NCBI GenBank assembly: GCA_041741535.1
Contig: JBGSJV010000022.1
Location: 46,855-110,854, forward strand
Direction: 5' to 3'
Source of the DNA: M30B19 sp041741535
GTDB taxonomy: Bacteria > Planctomycetota > Planctomycetia > Pirellulales > Pirellulaceae
Length of the DNA: 64,000 bases
The position numbers and the translations under genes were made by a program. The notes beneath the pieces were generated by a model. The model ran no database searches. It was given only the letters and a program-made list of their open reading frames with translations, and was not told where the DNA came from. Below are positions 18,161-25,986 of the stretch, one piece after another (the first letter of the stretch is position 1; each line of letters opens with the position of its first letter).

Positions 18161-19505
18161 TCTCCGCTTCGCGGTTGACGTTTGCGAAAGGAGCGTCGGA
18201 GTATGGAAGCATGACTCCGTCGGGCCTCCCTATCGTGCGTGGAATCGGAGCAACGCTACTTTGTTCCGTGCACGTCGCTAAAAATCGGTGAGCGGTTGGT
18301 ATGGTTTGTTGCGTACCGATTTCCCAGAGTGGTTTATCATTGGCCCATTTTGCCAAACAGCGGCTTTGCTCCGCCCAGCTTGACGAACTCGAATGAACGC
18401 AGTCACCACTGAGGTGCAGAATAAAATCCACATCATTGCGTGCGATCAATTCGCGCCAATGGAATGCGATGGGATCGTAACGTGGGAAACCTTTGGAAAA
18501 ATCAACTGCCATCGGATAGCCGGTCCGCCACGTCAGCACCGACTGGGCAGTCCGACAATGATTGGCCATTCCGGGAAATGGCACCACGACGCAGCGTTGC
18601 TGGTAATTCCAGGTAGCCGCCCATCGCTGAAGCAGCTGATGCAGCGTAATCAAATCTGATAAGTGGTGTTCCGTCGCTCCCGGGTTTAATTCTCCCAGCA
18701 CAATGGCCGCATATCGAGATCGTGACAATGCCAAGTGGATTGGCCCCCATATCGGATCAGTCCCTTTTGGGCTGGCACTCGAATGGCCCATCGGTTGATT
18801 GCTCGTTGGTTCGGGGGAATTTGGCCTCTTGCTTGCACCGAGCATTTGCACCAGCGTGCCACGGTCATCGGCGTCGATGGTTACGAATTGCAGAGTACCA
18901 GGAGACTCGTTGGCAGAGAAATTGTTTTGCCATGTTGCCGGCTCGTGATTCGAATCGACAACGATTACCGTTCGGGAGGCCGGATGAACAAACTCGCCGT
19001 CGGCCATATCGCCGTAGCGTTGGCGGAATCGTGGGGCTCGGTCTGGGCGACAACGCCAGTAAATCACCAAGTCAGCGCGATTTTTGACTTCGCCCCAGGT
19101 GGCTGTACTTTCTCCAGTCTGCTGAAACGCCAAAGTCTTGGCTCTAGAATTGTCCGTGAGAAACGGATCGACTACGCCACCGCACCGATCTGCGATAGCG
19201 ATTGCCAACCTTTGCGTCTCGAGAGAACTAAAGTGCAGTCCGGTAACTAACGGACGTCGCGACTTACGTAGGGCTTCAGACAGTTCGGCCAATAACGGCA
19301 CCTCAAATGCCGAGGATGGCACACTGCGAGTTGCTAAATGTTGAAAGTGATGGTGGCCTAGTTCGCAGGCAGGCCCAAACTCTTGCGGCCGGTCGGGGCT
19401 CCAACTGATATCGTCACACCAACAACCACACCCGCCACAGACCAATGAATGTTGTCCTGCAATGTTCGCATCGTTGATCCGGTAACCGTTCATGTCGACT
19501 GCCAT
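18108..19505 (-). CDS. fhcB: Formylmethanofuran dehydrogenase subunit B homologue (FhcB/FwdB)
   Basis: The 465-residue protein opens with CGGCGCWCDDI (Cys 23, 26, 28, 30) and a further Cys at 47, the N-terminal signature of FwdB/FmdB/FhcB. The pattern GEVKNRADLVIYWRCRP (about 157-173) also matches. The segment that in archaeal enzymes holds the metal-ligand Cys (a CHGPS-type motif) is DPFLTDNSRAKTLAFQQTG here, without Cys or Sec. As in bacterial FhcB of methylotrophs, it is therefore probably a structural subunit of formyltransferase/hydrolase in tetrahydromethanopterin-linked C1 transfer, not an oxidoreductase. The other fhc subunits are not in the window. It follows the gamma-glutamylcyclotransferase-like gene by 123 nt. 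MNGYRIND, four codons in, is an alternative start. Confidence 0.87.
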   Translation of the reverse strand: MAVDMNGYRINDANIAGQHSLVCGGCGCWCDDISWSPDRPQEFGPACELGHHHFQHLATRSVPSSAFEVPLLAELSEALRKSRRPLVTGLHFSSLETQRLAIAIADRCGGVVDPFLTDNSRAKTLAFQQTGESTATWGEVKNRADLVIYWRCRPDRAPRFRQRYGDMADGEFVHPASRTVIVVDSNHEPATWQNNFSANESPGTLQFVTIDADDRGTLVQMLGASKRPNSPEPTSNQPMGHSSASPKGTDPIWGPIHLALSRSRYAAIVLGELNPGATEHHLSDLITLHQLLQRWAATWNYQQRCVVVPFPGMANHCRTAQSVLTWRTGYPMAVDFSKGFPRYDPIAFHWRELIARNDVDFILHLSGDCVHSSSSSWAEQSRCLAKWANDKPLWEIGTQQTIPTAHRFLATCTEQSSVAPIPRTIGRPDGVMLPYSDAPFANVNREAEIMARLWTSLHPSTDATP

Positions 19506-19628
19506 CTGTTTAACGATACTTCCATGGAAGGCAAAAGGTGGCTCGATTCTTTAATTCCGGGACCACGTTTCCAAAAAACGTGGGACGGGGAATCGGAATC
19601 TCACGGGGAAAACAAGATCCGGAAAACC

Positions 19629-20123
19629 TTAGGATCTTTCGCCCTGGGCCAGCAGCCAACTGCCAGTTTCAATCCATTTAGCCGATTGCACGGTTTGGTT
19701 GTACAAGTACGTCCAGGCCCACTGGGTACTGCCGTTCGCCAGAATAATTTGTTGCAACCGTCGAACATAGAGGCCAACGCCAAATTCGATTGGCACGCGA
19801 AGCGGTTGGCCAATGGAATCAAACCCGAAATCGGCCTGAAGGCAATCTTCTTCGAGGTCCAACGCCCGACAGGTTGCTTCGGGATCCGCGACGGCCACGA
19901 GCTGCCCAAAAACGGTGCCGGGCAGATTGGGCCGACGAATCTGGGACATTTGGAGCCACTCTTCCGAGACGAAGCCAGGGTACTCTCCCAAATCCAATAA
20001 CCAGCCCGCCGTAGTGGCTGGCCCAAACAGGAGTGCGTTTGCTTGCTCGAGGAGATACCAACGGCACTGACCGGGCAGCAGTGTTCCGTATATGAAAAAG
20101 TGCGAGCATGTGGCAGCCGACAT
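19629..20123 (-). CDS. Gamma-glutamylcyclotransferase-like (AIG2/GGCT fold) protein
   Basis: From the ATG at 20121-20123 the protein has 164 residues and begins MSAATCSHFFIYGTLLPGQ. The YGTL..G loop is the hallmark of the GGCT/AIG2 fold, which binds the gamma-glutamyl or amide substrate. An acidic pair in ALDLEEDCL (about residue 88) is placed as the family's catalytic Glu. Family members release 5-oxoproline from gamma-glutamyl amines or peptides; the substrate here is unknown. The open frame extends 48 codons further upstream, but that part is read through hairpin repeat copy 2 and is not conserved-looking, so the internal Met was chosen. It is upstream of fhcB on the same strand and possibly co-transcribed with it. 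Confidence 0.8.
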   Translation of the reverse strand: MSAATCSHFFIYGTLLPGQCRWYLLEQANALLFGPATTAGWLLDLGEYPGFVSEEWLQMSQIRRPNLPGTVFGQLVAVADPEATCRALDLEEDCLQADFGFDSIGQPLRVPIEFGVGLYVRRLQQIILANGSTQWAWTYLYNQTVQSAKWIETGSWLLAQGERS

Positions 20124-20200
20124 TTTGAACGCCCCTACTCGATGGAAGAAAGTGGTTGGAACGAACTTCGTTTTCGGGCGAGTAAACGGTATTGTGTTTA

Positions 20201-20287
20201 ACCGCGACGCAGAGAATTGCTGGGCGGTGACCACATTGCCCAATTGTTTATGCATGTCGCCCAGCATTGCGTCGCTGAGCGATTCGG
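20201..20287. repeat. Dispersed hairpin repeat, copy 2
   Basis: Near copy of the unit at 11424-11511: same arms (ACCGCGACGCAGAGAATTGC and CAGCATTGCGTCGCTGAGC), same TTGTTTATGCA centre and the same GATTCGG exit. Flanking AACGG(T/C)ATTG half-sites at about 20184 and 20310 repeat the palindrome seen at 11381-11410. It lies just upstream of the cyclotransferase-like gene and explains the apparent N-terminal extension of that frame. Confidence 0.8.
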
Positions 20288-20340
20288 AAGTGAAATAGGT
20301 CTATGGTTAAACGGCATTGCGAGTAAACTGCGGCAGCGAT

Positions 20341-20748
20341 TCACTCGGGAGTTGGAAGGGACTCAGGACTTGGTGCAAGAGCGTTCGAGTTAGTGGTTTG
20401 GTCTTCGTCATCCCGAAACCAGAGGTTAAGAACTTTTTCGACGGTGTAGAACTTCGACCTATCGATTTGAGTCTTTTCGATCCGGTGGTCAATCAGTTTC
20501 TTAGCACTTTTGATGACCAACTTCTGGCTGTCAGCGCAAGGCACGTAGAATGAGACCTTTGAGCCGATTTCAGCAACGCGGGCGCTATAGGCAATTCGCT
20601 GAGCGTGGATGCCTTGATCGCGATGTAACAGAGTTATCCTCCAACCTTCGTAGAGAAGTTCTTTTACCTTGTTAACACCAAGGATTTTTGATTTGGATTT
20701 GCTGAACGGACGATGATCATCGTCGGCACGTCGCGAAACACCAGGCAT
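20341..20748 (-). CDS. Small hypothetical protein
   Basis: A 135-residue frame begins MPGVSRRADDDHRPFSKSKS and has a well-mixed, protein-like centre (KVKELLYEGWRITLLHRDQG, VAEIGSKVSFYVPCADSQKL). The C-terminus is Pro/Ser-rich. No family was recognised. It lies between hairpin repeat copy 2 and the transposase-bearing element, a region where real genes are sparse. It could be a genuine accessory gene or a remnant. No strong Shine-Dalgarno was identified. Confidence 0.4.
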   Translation of the reverse strand: MPGVSRRADDDHRPFSKSKSKILGVNKVKELLYEGWRITLLHRDQGIHAQRIAYSARVAEIGSKVSFYVPCADSQKLVIKSAKKLIDHRIEKTQIDRSKFYTVEKVLNLWFRDDEDQTTNSNALAPSPESLPTPE

Positions 20749-20823
20749 AGTTCAGAACTCCAAGATTATGGCCGATGCCCTTCAACATCATCGAGAGCTC
20801 TCGCCAATAACTTTGGCCCAACC

Positions 20824-22474
20824 TCAAAAAAATAGGTGCCACCCATCTATATTCGAATAAAGCCACCCACCTACATTGCGGTCCTGAAGTCGCACTCAAG
20901 ATCGATGTGAATTAGAATGGAGCCGGCATTTGTGATGCGAAGATAGGCTTCGATTGATTTCAAGTAACGATGATGTGCCTGGGATTTGCTGTCCGCCGCC
21001 CCCTAAAGTCGCTCCGTCAGAGAGCCGATATCGCCGCGCCACGGTTTCGTTAGCCTGCGGTCGGCCGAAGCTTCGGGCAAATAAACAATTTGATTCAACG
21101 TCGCAACCAGCAAGTTAGTGGTAGGCCCTTCGGTTGGGAAAGGTTTGCGAAACGTGCGGTCCCCGTAATTCACGTGAGACTTGCAAGTTCAAATTGTTTG
21201 CCAAGCGTGGTGTTAGAGGGCAGCATCGGCCTGTACTCGGTATTGGCCGCGATGCCAGCATTTACCGACTTGCTGGGCGTGTTCGATCATGGCCTCCGAT
21301 TTTCCCGCGCAACTGCTTTGGCCGAAGTACTTATCGAAATTCCACACCAGATCTCGCCATTTTTCACCCTCGATTCCAATATTTCGCAAAACCGTTACTG
21401 CGTTCTCGACATCGTTTGGATCCGGCGGTGCGATCGAACTTTGTGACGTCCAACGGAGTAAACTCAGATAATCGTGCCACTCGATGCGCAAAAAGCCACG
21501 ATCACTCGCTCGCAGTCCGTCGCGGTGGGATTGCGGATCATTCGCCAGTACCTCCTTGCTTAAAGTCAGTGGCGCCAGCCAACCATCGCGTTTGATTCGA
21601 CGCTTGCCACGGCGGTTGACATTTCGACCGTGCACCTTGAGTAGCTCTCTCTGTTGAGTCACGGTCTTGTTTTTTTGAAAATCCGCAGCCTCTTCGTTCG
21701 ATATGACCGCGAGATCAAACGCGGCCGAGTCGATTTCATGGCCTTGCTGGCCTGCTATTCGGTCGTGCGCCGAAGTGTGCAGAGCCTCTTCGATCGACCG
21801 TGCCATCGCCGCTCGGATTGGATTCAAGTCGACATACATCGAACAGGCCAGCAAACCCGCTTCATCCACAATCCGCTGAGCCTTGAATCGCCCTTCCCAA
21901 AACCGTCCCGTGCATTCATCTTGAAAATTGGCCATTCGCGCGATCGGCTCGGCCAACGCTCGCATAAACCACGAGATGTCCGATAATCGCTCGCGGACGG
22001 TTTGCAACTTCTTGTGATCGTTGACCAACTCGCGGACGTCGCTCTCGGTCGGCTGGGCCAACTGTTCTTCGATTCGCCGCCCAGGAAATACCTTAAGCCA
22101 ACGAGTCGCGACCTCGTCGTCAGACCAAGTTGCGACCACATCCGGCCGATTTCGAACGATAACGTGAAGGTGATTGCTCATTATAGCATATGTTAATATG
22201 TCTATAGACAACGTCGATGCAAGCAATTCCATTCGGCGGCGAATCCACTCTTTCCTATGTGAGTAATCGACGCCGGTATTTTGGTCGAATCCGGCCAGAA
22301 ACGCCTTCCTAACGCACCGCTGTGTACAGTGCACAATGCAAACTTCAGAGCACGAAAATACTTCCGATCGCAAACCGCGTCCCATAGACCACCTCCAGAT
22401 TAGGATTCCGCACGAAGTTTAAAGGTCTGCCGACTATTTGTCAAGTAGGTGGATGGCACCTAAAAATTTTTTGA
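20824..22474 (-). mobile_element. REP-associated tyrosine transposase element with inverted ends
   Basis: The transposase gene (21213-22385) is bracketed by related sequences in inverted orientation. The left arm at 20824-20849 reads TCAAAAAAATAGGTGCCACC plus six further bases. The right arm at 22446-22474 reads, on the opposite strand, TCAAAAAATTTTTAGGTGCC and continues likewise. The left side also repeats GCCACCC(A/C)(T/C)CTA in tandem (20838-20850 and 20861-20873). These are plausible substrate ends for a Y1-type transposase. Between 20874 and 21212 no gene is seen. Exact ends are inferred from symmetry only. Confidence 0.6.
21213..22385 (-). CDS. IS200/IS605-like (REP-associated) tyrosine transposase
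   Basis: The 390-residue protein matches the Y1 transposase superfamily acting on REP-type hairpins. VHCTQRCVRKAFLAGFD opens the domain. The HUH metal-binding motif is in YAIMSNHLHVIVRNRPDVV (about 87-105), and the presumed nucleophile Tyr is in LLACSMYVDLNPIRAAMA (about 190-207). FWEGRFKAQRI is another family block. The C-terminal half is longer than in typical 150-residue Y1 transposases, as usual for the planctomycete group with DYSHRKEWIRRRMELLAS. The reading frame is intact. The ATG at 22383-22385 lies just inside the right inverted arm. It may mobilise the short palindromic repeats scattered here, which is an inference. Confidence 0.9.
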   Translation of the reverse strand: MGRGLRSEVFSCSEVCIVHCTQRCVRKAFLAGFDQNTGVDYSHRKEWIRRRMELLASTLSIDILTYAIMSNHLHVIVRNRPDVVATWSDDEVATRWLKVFPGRRIEEQLAQPTESDVRELVNDHKKLQTVRERLSDISWFMRALAEPIARMANFQDECTGRFWEGRFKAQRIVDEAGLLACSMYVDLNPIRAAMARSIEEALHTSAHDRIAGQQGHEIDSAAFDLAVISNEEAADFQKNKTVTQQRELLKVHGRNVNRRGKRRIKRDGWLAPLTLSKEVLANDPQSHRDGLRASDRGFLRIEWHDYLSLLRWTSQSSIAPPDPNDVENAVTVLRNIGIEGEKWRDLVWNFDKYFGQSSCAGKSEAMIEHAQQVGKCWHRGQYRVQADAAL

Positions 22475-22618
22475 GTGCCAGTTTCCATTGAGGATCGATT
22501 CGAATTAGACTACTGCCCGATTGACTGCAGGGCCAATTGATTGCGACATGTAGCTACTCAAAGGAGAGTGGCTAGTTTTACCAAGTGCGTCTTTTCTAGT
22601 TGAGAAAGCTCGGACCGT

Positions 22619-23902
22619 ATGAAACGAACTGCGTTCTTGGGGGCTGTTTGTTCATTAACGTTTCTCGTGATGGCCTCGGTTACTTTTGCCCAACCTGCCG
22701 ATATATCGCGTTGGTCAAGTGGAACTGCGTTGACGCCAACACAAGGTTATGGAATGGGGAACCCTTTGACTTTGACCTGGGGTTTTGCAGCCGAAGGAAC
22801 GTTGATACCCGGCTTCAATACTGGACCACAAGGTAACAGTAATTTGATTGCAAGAATGGATGGGATCTATGGTTCAGGTCCTGGCGGCAGTGACCTGACA
22901 CAACGCCCCTGGTTTGCACTCTACCAAAGCACATTTAACCGATGGAGTTCGATCAGCGGTTTGAGCTACGTTTACGAGGCCGCCGACGATCAGGCTGCTT
23001 TCAGCAACTCAAACGGCGCTGGTAATCGAGGAATTGTTGGTACCAGAGCAGACGTTCGGATGGGAGGTCGCAATATCGATGGGAACTCAGGGATTTTGGC
23101 ATTTAATTTTTTCCCGAACGTCGGCGACATGGTAATCGATACCAATGACAATTTCTTCAATACGACAACGAACGGCTCCATTCGCTTAAGAAACGTCGTT
23201 GCTCATGAACACGGGCACGGTGTCGGAATGGACCACGTTTCGACGGCTGGTTCTGCGGCTCAATTGATGAACCCTTCGGTAAACACGTCTTTCGATGGAC
23301 CACAACACCATGATATTTTGTTGGCCCAACGGGGATATGGAGATGTTCAAGAAAAGAGTTTTGGTGGTCAGGGCAATGATGTGGCCGGACGAGCCTCCGA
23401 TTTGGGCGTTCTCGCCGATGGTGGTACCGTATCGGTCGGCAATTCTGCCCGCACGTTTGCAGTGTCAGCAACTGCTACCGATTTCTTTAGCATCGATCAC
23501 TCGAATGACACTGACTTCTGGTCCTTGACCGTTAACAGTGCCGGAACGGTTGATGTCTTGTTGGAGAGCCTCGGTTTTACCTACACGGCGAGCGGTGCCA
23601 GCTTCAACACGCAACAGCGCAGCAACTTGGCATTGGCTTTGTTTGATTCAGATGGCACCACGCTGTTGTCGTTTGCGAACGACACGAGCCTGGGTGGCAA
23701 CGAGTCGATTAATTTTGACCTTACGACGGCCGGAACGTACTTCTTGCGGGTCACGGGAAGCGACAATCCAGATGCCGTGGCGATCAAGACTCAGTTTTAT
23801 GGCCTGTCCGCGAGTTTTACTGCGGTACCTGAACCAAGCAGTGTCGCCATTCTGTTGGTTGCGGCTTCATTGATGTTTACACGACGAACACGGCGAGATT
23901 GA
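22619..23902 (+). CDS. Secreted matrixin-like metalloprotease with PEP-CTERM sorting tail
   Basis: The 427-residue protein has a signal peptide (MKRTAFLGAVCSLTFLVMAS, cut near FAQ). The zinc-binding motif HEHGHGVGMDH (His196, His200, His206, with Glu197 as catalytic base) is followed by the Met-turn QLMNPS (Met217), the metzincin/matrixin layout. A beta-sandwich pre-peptidase-like domain follows (about 275-395: SIDHSNDTDFWSLTVNSAG, AGTYFLRVTGSDN). The C-terminus VPEPSSVAILLVAASLMF plus an Arg cluster is a PEP-CTERM signal, predicting export and processing by an exosortase system not in this window. No propeptide cysteine switch was seen. The prepilin-like gene begins 3 nt after its stop, so the two are likely co-expressed. 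Confidence 0.9.
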   Translation: MKRTAFLGAVCSLTFLVMASVTFAQPADISRWSSGTALTPTQGYGMGNPLTLTWGFAAEGTLIPGFNTGPQGNSNLIARMDGIYGSGPGGSDLTQRPWFALYQSTFNRWSSISGLSYVYEAADDQAAFSNSNGAGNRGIVGTRADVRMGGRNIDGNSGILAFNFFPNVGDMVIDTNDNFFNTTTNGSIRLRNVVAHEHGHGVGMDHVSTAGSAAQLMNPSVNTSFDGPQHHDILLAQRGYGDVQEKSFGGQGNDVAGRASDLGVLADGGTVSVGNSARTFAVSATATDFFSIDHSNDTDFWSLTVNSAGTVDVLLESLGFTYTASGASFNTQQRSNLALALFDSDGTTLLSFANDTSLGGNESINFDLTTAGTYFLRVTGSDNPDAVAIKTQFYGLSASFTAVPEPSSVAILLVAASLMFTRRTRRD

Positions 23903-23905
23903 TCC

Positions 23906-24922
23906 ATGATAAGGTCGTCTTTTGCAAGCCGGAACGGCTTTACGTTGGTCGAACTGTTGGTCGTCATTGCGATCATTGGCGTTTTGATGGCGTTGTTGTT
24001 TCCGGCTGTGCAATACGCTCGGGAAGCCGGGCGTGCTTCGGCGTGCTTGAACAATCTCCGGCAAATTGGTTTGGCAACGTCTTCATTCGAAGGCAATCAC
24101 AAATCCTTTCCTCCGGCCAGAATTTATCAGCGAGATTTTTTTGCTGAAGGTTTTGAATGCGGAGGAGAGGAGCCTTCGTGGCTTGTTCGTTTACTGCCGT
24201 ATTTGGAGCAAAACCACTTGTTCCAACGGTGGGATGTTTCCAAGCCCTATCGACAGCACGATTCGACCGTGACATCGGCAGTGGTCGCAACTTATTTGTG
24301 TCCCACGCGGCGAAATGCCGCAAATGCACTGACGCCAGAAGCGGATATGTCGCTTCCCGTAACGCTCCCGTGTGGTTGTGCTGGTACGATCCAGATTACG
24401 GTTGTGGGTGGGGCCACGGGAGATTATGCCGGCAATCACGGGGACCCAACTCCTGGTGCTGTCGGTGCCGAAACAGATTTCTACTTTGGCGGTAACGGTA
24501 ATGGAGTGATTATCTCGTCCCGTGCTCGCTGTCGACTTCGGGATGGGATGTTGTACCCAGGAAACTGGATCGATCGAGTTCGTGTCGAGGACATTCGCGA
24601 CGGTTTGTCGAATACCTTTACCGCCGGGGAATTACAGGTTCGACCACAAGATTTGAATACCATGCCGTTTAATGGTCCCATTTACAACGGCCAAGATGTG
24701 ATGGCTTCTGCTCGCGTGGGCGGTCCGGGTGTGCCGTTGGCAACCAGAATTGATTCGCAGCCCACTCCAATTTTAGGGTTTGGAAGTTGGCATCCATCTC
24801 GTTGCCAGTTTGTGCTCGCGGACGGTTCGACTCGGGGTGTTTCCAGCGATATTGATTCGCAAACTTTGGGTTATCTTTGCAATCGTAATGACGGACAGGT
24901 CATTCCCGCGGAAGCGTATTAA
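23906..24922 (+). CDS. DUF1559 prepilin-like exported protein
   Basis: The 338-residue protein begins with a type IV prepilin leader, RNGFTLVELLVVIAIIGVLM: cleavage after Gly, N-methylated Phe, Glu5 of the mature protein. The DUF1559 (SBP_bac_10-like) domain follows, with KSFPPARIY, SWLVRLLPYLEQNHLF, GLSNTFTAGE and the C-terminal HPSRCQFVLADGSTRGVSSDI. These proteins are massively expanded in planctomycetes; they are probably pseudopilin-like surface or periplasmic subunits of unknown role. Processing requires a prepilin peptidase, possibly the one at 0.9 kb. The gene sits 3 nt after the metalloprotease gene. Confidence 0.94.
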   Translation: MIRSSFASRNGFTLVELLVVIAIIGVLMALLFPAVQYAREAGRASACLNNLRQIGLATSSFEGNHKSFPPARIYQRDFFAEGFECGGEEPSWLVRLLPYLEQNHLFQRWDVSKPYRQHDSTVTSAVVATYLCPTRRNAANALTPEADMSLPVTLPCGCAGTIQITVVGGATGDYAGNHGDPTPGAVGAETDFYFGGNGNGVIISSRARCRLRDGMLYPGNWIDRVRVEDIRDGLSNTFTAGELQVRPQDLNTMPFNGPIYNGQDVMASARVGGPGVPLATRIDSQPTPILGFGSWHPSRCQFVLADGSTRGVSSDIDSQTLGYLCNRNDGQVIPAEAY

Positions 24923-25102
24923 ACCATTGATTACGGGAATGTCCGCTCCGTGCCAGTGCTTGATGCAGGTCACGGCCACGGTAATGCCTTTTTACGGGCT
25001 CGCGACATCGAATAGAAATTGATCTAGGATAAAAATAGCAATTGACATAGAATCCTGGCCGCCCACCGGATTGTTTGCTGCTGGCTGCCAGGGATAGGCC
25101 TC

Positions 25103-25951
25103 ATGTTGAACCGCGTTCGCGATTTTCGTTACGAAGACATCAAGAATTGGAAGCCGCTCGTTTCGCTGCGAGAAAGCTATCGCAAGGAGTCGGCCGTCCG
25201 CAATATGATTTTGCTGGCAACGTGTGTTTTTGCTGTACTTGTAGGGTACTCCGTTATCAACGGAACCTTGCGAATCACCAATGCGTCCGCCGGCAGCGAA
25301 TCGGACAACGACACCGCGGCAGGTCTTCCGCAGCCCAAGTCGCTTGAGGAATCAGGCGTCTCGCCATTCGCCAATACGGCGAATTTATTAACTGACGAGA
25401 AGAGCGTGCGACCGCTACCGGTGCTTCCGAATCGCGATAGTCGGACTGCTAGTTACGTCGAGTCAAGCAAACAAGAATCCGATCCCACTCAGAATTTTGG
25501 TTCTGCGAGTACGACGGTTCCGGGTTCACGAATTGCAGTCTGTGATGTTCAGCTGATCCTCGCGGCGGAACTTGCGGCATTGTCCAACAAATTGGTTCAA
25601 GACGCCGAGTCACAACTTTTTGCAGAACAGGACACGGTTCGTCTCAGCGTGTCACACCTGACCGATCTCGAAGTCGTGATTCTTCAAAAACTGTTTGAGC
25701 AGAAAAAGGGGTTGGCGACCAGCGAAATTCGCGAACGGATGCGGCAATACAGAGAGTTGGCGGATCGCGATTTGCAGGCTATCGCCGACCAGGTGGCCGA
25801 TGAATACGGGTTTGATTTGGTGGTCACCACCGACCACGTCCTTTCGTTTACCCAATCAAGTGATATCACTCGCGTGGTCAAACAAATCTGGGACCAACGG
25901 CGCCAAAGTCAGGCTCAACTAGATCGCCCTGCACCATCGAGAAGTCGATAA
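25103..25951 (+). CDS. Membrane-anchored protein with degenerate OmpH/Skp-like domain
   Basis: The 282-residue protein has a cytoplasmic N-terminus of about 35 residues and a single membrane segment (ILLATCVFAVLVGYSVI). A low-complexity linker (about 60-145) follows. The C-terminal domain begins SRIAVCDVQLILAAELA and ends YGFDLVVTTDHVLSFTQSSDITRVVKQ, with a Gln/Glu/Arg-rich helical part between them. The opening and closing strands resemble OmpH/Skp periplasmic chaperones, which start with the IAVVDVQ pattern and end with DIT..V. The helical arms are shorter than in Skp. I infer a distant Skp-like protein anchored in the cytoplasmic membrane; function unproven. The next gene begins 35 nt downstream on the same strand. 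Confidence 0.65.
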   Translation: MLNRVRDFRYEDIKNWKPLVSLRESYRKESAVRNMILLATCVFAVLVGYSVINGTLRITNASAGSESDNDTAAGLPQPKSLEESGVSPFANTANLLTDEKSVRPLPVLPNRDSRTASYVESSKQESDPTQNFGSASTTVPGSRIAVCDVQLILAAELAALSNKLVQDAESQLFAEQDTVRLSVSHLTDLEVVILQKLFEQKKGLATSEIRERMRQYRELADRDLQAIADQVADEYGFDLVVTTDHVLSFTQSSDITRVVKQIWDQRRQSQAQLDRPAPSRSR

Positions 25952-25986
25952 ACAGCCACGAAACCTTTCGGAAGAATCGTTCAGGT

